Assembly: GCA_017163975.1 (NCBI GenBank)
Contig: JAFFSR010000240.1
Coordinates: 124,001 to 188,000 of the forward strand
Source of the DNA: Anastatus disparis
Taxonomy: Eukaryota > Arthropoda > Insecta > Hymenoptera > Eupelmidae
Length of the DNA: 64,000 nucleotides
Direction: 5' to 3'
The notes under the pieces are model-generated. The model worked only from the letters and a program-made list of their open reading frames with translations, made no database searches and was not told where the DNA came from. Positions 59,915-64,000 of this stretch are shown one piece after another; position 1 is the stretch's first letter, and every line of letters starts with the position of its first letter. The position numbers were made by a program, and so were the translations under genes.

Positions 59915-60000
59915 TTTTATAATACCGTATACTTATAGAGGTGAGCGCTTTACAAACTGATCCAGTCTCTCATCCACAAGCGCGACATCGACATTAAATA
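59915..60000 (+). promoter_or_regulatory. Candidate core promoter of the 62.6-kb gene
   Basis: In a GC-richer block, TTTATAATACC (59915) and TATACTTATAGAGG (59928) precede TCCAGTCT (59961-59968), an initiator-like site about 30-35 bp after the TTATAGA element. This is the usual insect TATA-to-initiator spacing. A non-coding first exon from here spliced to 62592 would give a normal insect 5' untranslated region. Inferred from sequence pattern only. Confidence 0.4.
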
Positions 60001-62591
60001 ATATAACGAAAAAAAAAGGAATAATAAAATTATTATTTTGAAAAATAAAGTGTTACCAAAAGGATGTTTTCTTATTAAATTGTACCGTATGAAGTGATAA
60101 TTATTAAAACAAAAATTTGGACGATTGAAACTTTTTTTTAATAATTGCGGTTTGATTTTATCGTATATAACGAAGGATTTTTTTGATAACAGTTTGTTTT
60201 TAAGTGATTATTGACTTGTGATCAAGGGATTTTATAAGTGTGATTTTGAACAATCGTTTTAATAAAAGTTGACTAAAAAAAGGTTTGTTGAACAAAAATT
60301 TAATAATTTTTGTTTTTTTATTATTGTGATTGTTGATGTGAACGATAAATTTAAAATTGGTACGGAAGAAAAATCATTAAAAAAATTAAATGATTAATGA
60401 TGATTTATTAGGTCTAATTATACGGAAAATGAATTGAAAAAAATTTTTGAAGCATCACATGAAATCATTTGTCATAAACAATTTGAGTTTACTGTTACAA
60501 ATCTCTAATCATAAATTTATCTTCTTTTGTTACAATTTAACAAGTCACGTCTTGATTTTGATTTCTGTTTTAACTTTACCTTTTTGTTTAACGATGATTT
60601 ATCGTAAGATTAAGTGATGATTTAATACAAAGAAGTATCTCTTCTTATCTTTCACTTGAATGTCTTCTATTCAAATTATTCAATTAAATTTCATTAGTAC
60701 TTTATTATGAATATTATAAAAATTTATAATAAGAATTTTTAAAAATGACAATAAAATTTAAAATTTCATTTATTTTAATTTTGATACATTGTAAAATGAA
60801 CTAATGTAATAATTGACTTACCAAGATAGTACTTTGATTTACGTTTTAAAATAGAAAGACAATAAATCAATCAAAATTTTATTTGTAAATAAGTTTTTGA
60901 AAACTTAATTTTATAAACGTAATTAAGCCATCACGAATAAAATAGTTCAGGTGTTCAAATATTCAAAATGCATACAACAAAAGTGTATACAGATAAGATA
61001 AAAAAATGACAATTTTAATTGCTTAATTCAGACTATAACTATTATGTTACGTCAATTACAAAATTATATTTGAAAATATTTTAGTTTTTTTTGCATTTAT
61101 TTTTTCTATATTTGTAATTATAAAATTTTGCATACAGTGTTCGTATAATTTTTCATCGAGCAGATACAATTTCGACATCGATTTACATATTCAAAAGGTT
61201 GTTCCTTTTTTTTCCTTTTGCATTATATCTCTGAAGTTTACACGTGCCAAGATTTTGATTATAATTGGCTTAGTACCAATTTCATTCGAATTAAATACTG
61301 TGTTGTCGAATAAGAGATTACTTCCGAATAAAGTACTGTTATTTAACATCGCTCTTTAACTTTTTATTAAACATTAGATGTTACGTTGTACTTTTTTATT
61401 TGAGCGTCTTGTATATAGCATTGTATGATTATTAAAGTAATTTAAAATAATTTAAAATTGGGTGTAATTTTCACTGTTAAAAAAAACATCAATCATTTAA
61501 CTTATTCTTTATGAAACATTTTAATGTTACATTCCTTTAACTGAATTAAAATTTTAAGTCTTTTTAATCGTGATTTTTATTGCGTTATCAAATAAACAAA
61601 TAGTTATAATTTCATTGAAATATATAAGTTGAATAATTGTGATATATCTACAAGGAGAATTGATTTATATCAATAATTAATCCTTTCAATTTCAAGCTTT
61701 TCTTATTTTCATAGTAATATCGATTATCGAATAGTTTATCTTTAAAATACTGTGCCTATACTTATAAACACGTTAATAAAACCAAATAAATAAAACTTTT
61801 GACCTTCCACTCAATTAAGTACAATAATTTCAAGTACAAATAGATGCTGACGTACAAATCAAATGGAAAATCATCTTAAGTGTATCGAAAATTCGTAACT
61901 TCTAAAATCATTAATATTTGATAATTATAAATTGAATTTTAAGTCATTATCTGAGGTAATCATTAGTTCAAATTATATGGAAAAAAAGTTTCAAGTTTTT
62001 ATACATTTTTTTTGTTTTCATAAAGAAAAAACATAATAAGTATAGAATATAAAACAATAAAATATTGAATTTATTACTCATAATGTTAACATATAATTGA
62101 TAAATAATTATAGTTAATGTATATTATAATAAATTTTTAATATGCAAATTAATACGTAAGTCTAAAAAACGTTATTAATTACAAATAAATTTAATTTAAG
62201 GTTTTAAATCCAAGAAATTTTTAATAAATCATATAATAATAACACCTTTATCCTTGTTACATTCTTTAATAAAAATGTATGATATAAAATTTATGTTTAT
62301 CAAAAATTTAGAAATGTCAATTCGATATGGAAATGATGTTTTTTATTAATCAGATCATCAATTTCAACGTGATTTTAAAAATTATTGTTTCCTTGATACA
62401 AATTTTAATCTTAATCAAATCTTAAAAAACGTATAAAATCTGAACATTGACCTGTTTATTAATCATATCAACATAAACGATAAATAAAAAAAGAAAACGT
62501 ATATCTTAATTAATTCTTCAATTGACAAATAATTCAATGATAAAAAATCATTCAATTATTATTTATTCGTTTTTTTTTTTCATTTCAATAG
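60001..62591 (+). other. AT-rich stretch, probable 5' UTR exon and intron
   Basis: No coding sequence. A possible donor is AAAAAAGGTTTGT near 60281. It ends with a strong acceptor, a T-rich tract then TTTCATTTCAATAG at 62578-62591. Confidence 0.35.
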
Positions 62592-62744
62592 CAATCAAAA
62601 TGGAACAAAGTGGCGGTATATCAATAATATCACCACCTAGTATAACGGACAATTCCGTAAATAAGGTGAAAAATAATAGCAATGGATTAACAGCAAGCAC
62701 CGCAAGCCGTTTAATGAATGCCAAGGAAAAACTTCGCGTACCAT
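62592..62744 (+). CDS. First coding exon of an unidentified host gene
   Basis: Acceptor TTTTTTTTTTTCATTTCAATAG precedes the exon; the donor is GTGAGT at 62745. ATG at 62600 has A at -3 and G at +4. Coding part 62600-62744 gives 48 codons plus one base (phase 1): MEQSGGISIISPPSITDN, a Ser/Asn-rich middle, then STASRLMNAKEKLRVP. The N-terminal region is polar and probably disordered, as in many signalling or nuclear proteins; no domain is visible. An in-frame extension upstream of the ATG would run into the pyrimidine tract, so ATG 62600 is the likely start. The following intron exceeds the window. I do not recognise the protein. Exon structure is well supported, identity is not. Confidence 0.55.
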
Positions 62745-64000
62745 GTGAGTAATAATCAATGTTATGTTTGTGTATATACACAAGCTTTTTTTTCTTCTTC
62801 TTTTACTATTTACTCGACTGGTTTTGCCAGTTGACACTAATCAATGACGAATTAGCGGCAATACATCTCTATTGACGGGATGCACCGGTCGATGTTTAGA
62901 TAAGTTTTTTTTTTGCAAGTCAAGAGCGGATGCACTTGAATGTTGTTTAATTTTTTTTTTCTAATTTTCTTAGGTATGCGAATATTTTGTAATTAGTTTG
63001 TTGAGATGAACATTGTGGTATCTTGAATAGAATTTAAGAAAAGTGATATCTGATCGAGAAAAGATGATATGTCGATCGTGTTTGAAAAATATCTTAGCTA
63101 AATTGCAAAAAATTTCAAGTTTTATTATATTTACAATTTAATTGATAATTCTAATAATAAAACTTATTCAATACTGTTAGAAATAAATGTAATTAAATGT
63201 TATTGACATAACTGCTATTTTTATAAAAGAAATCATTAATTTATTGTTACCGATAGCTATTTCGTAACGTTTTTTCGATTACAATTGAAATGGTTTTTCT
63301 GAACCACAAATGACGATACAAAGGACATATTATCTTTCCTCAATCAAAAACGAATTATTTTGTTTAGCTAAAAATAAGATATCGCTATATTGGAGATTTA
63401 TTTTTGTTAATAATCACAACGAAACCGAATATTAGTTTTTTTATGTTACATTTTATATAAATTTTGGAAAAATTTTTTAATATACGTTAAAATTATTCTA
63501 ATCATATAATATTTTTTTTAAACTATTCTTTTTGCTTTCCAATTTTAATTTTGTTATTCATTCATTTTCCCAGATTTTTGGAACAACGGGTTATAAATGT
63601 TTACTTTCTTTTCACACGCAATGAATAATCTAATTTTGTATTCTAACGAGCTTTTAATTAGTATTTTTTTAAATTTATAATTATATAAATATAGACAATT
63701 AAAAAAGAAAACTTCCAGTTTATAAAACTTCAAGTATCTAAATTTTTATGTCCTATAAAATTTTTTTCTCAGGCTGTATATATCAAAATGAATTCTTTTT
63801 TTTATGATTAAAAAGTATAAGTTTGAAAATACAGTCACGATATATGTTATTATGAAAAATCTAATTTTTTTCATTGTTATAACACTTCTTAGTTGTTGTT
63901 TCTGCTGGAAAATTGTACAGATTTATCTGGATAATTTGGGGTTTGCAAATTACTTTAGCGGTAAATCTATAGAAATAAAAACAAGGCTATTTTCCAATAA
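62745..64000 (+). other. Probable intron 3' of the 62.6-kb exon
   Basis: Starts with GTGAGTAATA. AT-rich, with no acceptor followed by an open frame in the right phase that I could accept. Confidence 0.4.

Overview
The window is eukaryotic nuclear DNA: very AT-rich (I judge about three quarters A+T, not counted), with GT-AG introns, AATAAA signals, tRNA-derived SINEs, Jockey-like LINEs and PIF/Harbinger and Tnp2-like DNA transposons. It fits an arthropod, most likely an insect with a repeat-rich genome (a parasitoid wasp or an aphid would fit); the species cannot be named from sequence alone. There are no rRNA genes, CRISPR arrays, operons or bacterial-type genes. Almost everything recognisable is transposable-element sequence, mostly decayed.

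Layout. 0-3.4 kb: a Tnp2-like (CACTA-like) element with a spliced accessory gene and a C2H2-finger transposase broken by one nonsense codon and one frameshift. 5.1-11.3 kb: a 640-bp foldback repeat, a second Tnp2-like relic cut off by a 5'-truncated Jockey-like LINE, and a 1.88-kb near-perfect foldback element inserted in the LINE reverse transcriptase. 11.5-13.8 kb: a dead Harbinger pair, a MADF-type gene and a transposase, convergent. 13.8-17.9 kb: short repeats, hairpins and GC-rich islands. 18.1-20.4 kb: relic of an unnamed DDE-like gene family widespread in arthropods, interrupted by a palindromic MITE. 21.7-28.4 kb: microsatellite, MITE, a 650-bp foldback and an unidentified coding-like relic.

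37.4-41.4 kb holds a three-level nest: a tRNA-derived SINE split by a LINE (15-bp target duplication), whose ORF1 is itself interrupted by three DNA elements. Removing each element with one copy of its duplication (TA, TTAA, TA) restores the reading frame. 42.4-45.5 kb holds more palindromic elements, including a TAA-flanked foldback carrying a second SINE (14-bp duplication) and a GC-rich insert.

The rest (28.5-37.4 and 45.5-64 kb) is AT-rich non-coding DNA that looks like large introns or intergenic DNA. Few host-gene signals stand out: a well-formed first coding exon at 62.6 kb (+) with a candidate core promoter 2.6 kb upstream, a 66-bp coding-like microexon at 35.6 kb (-), and a possible 37-residue membrane micropeptide at 47.2 kb. 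I could not assign any of these to a named gene.
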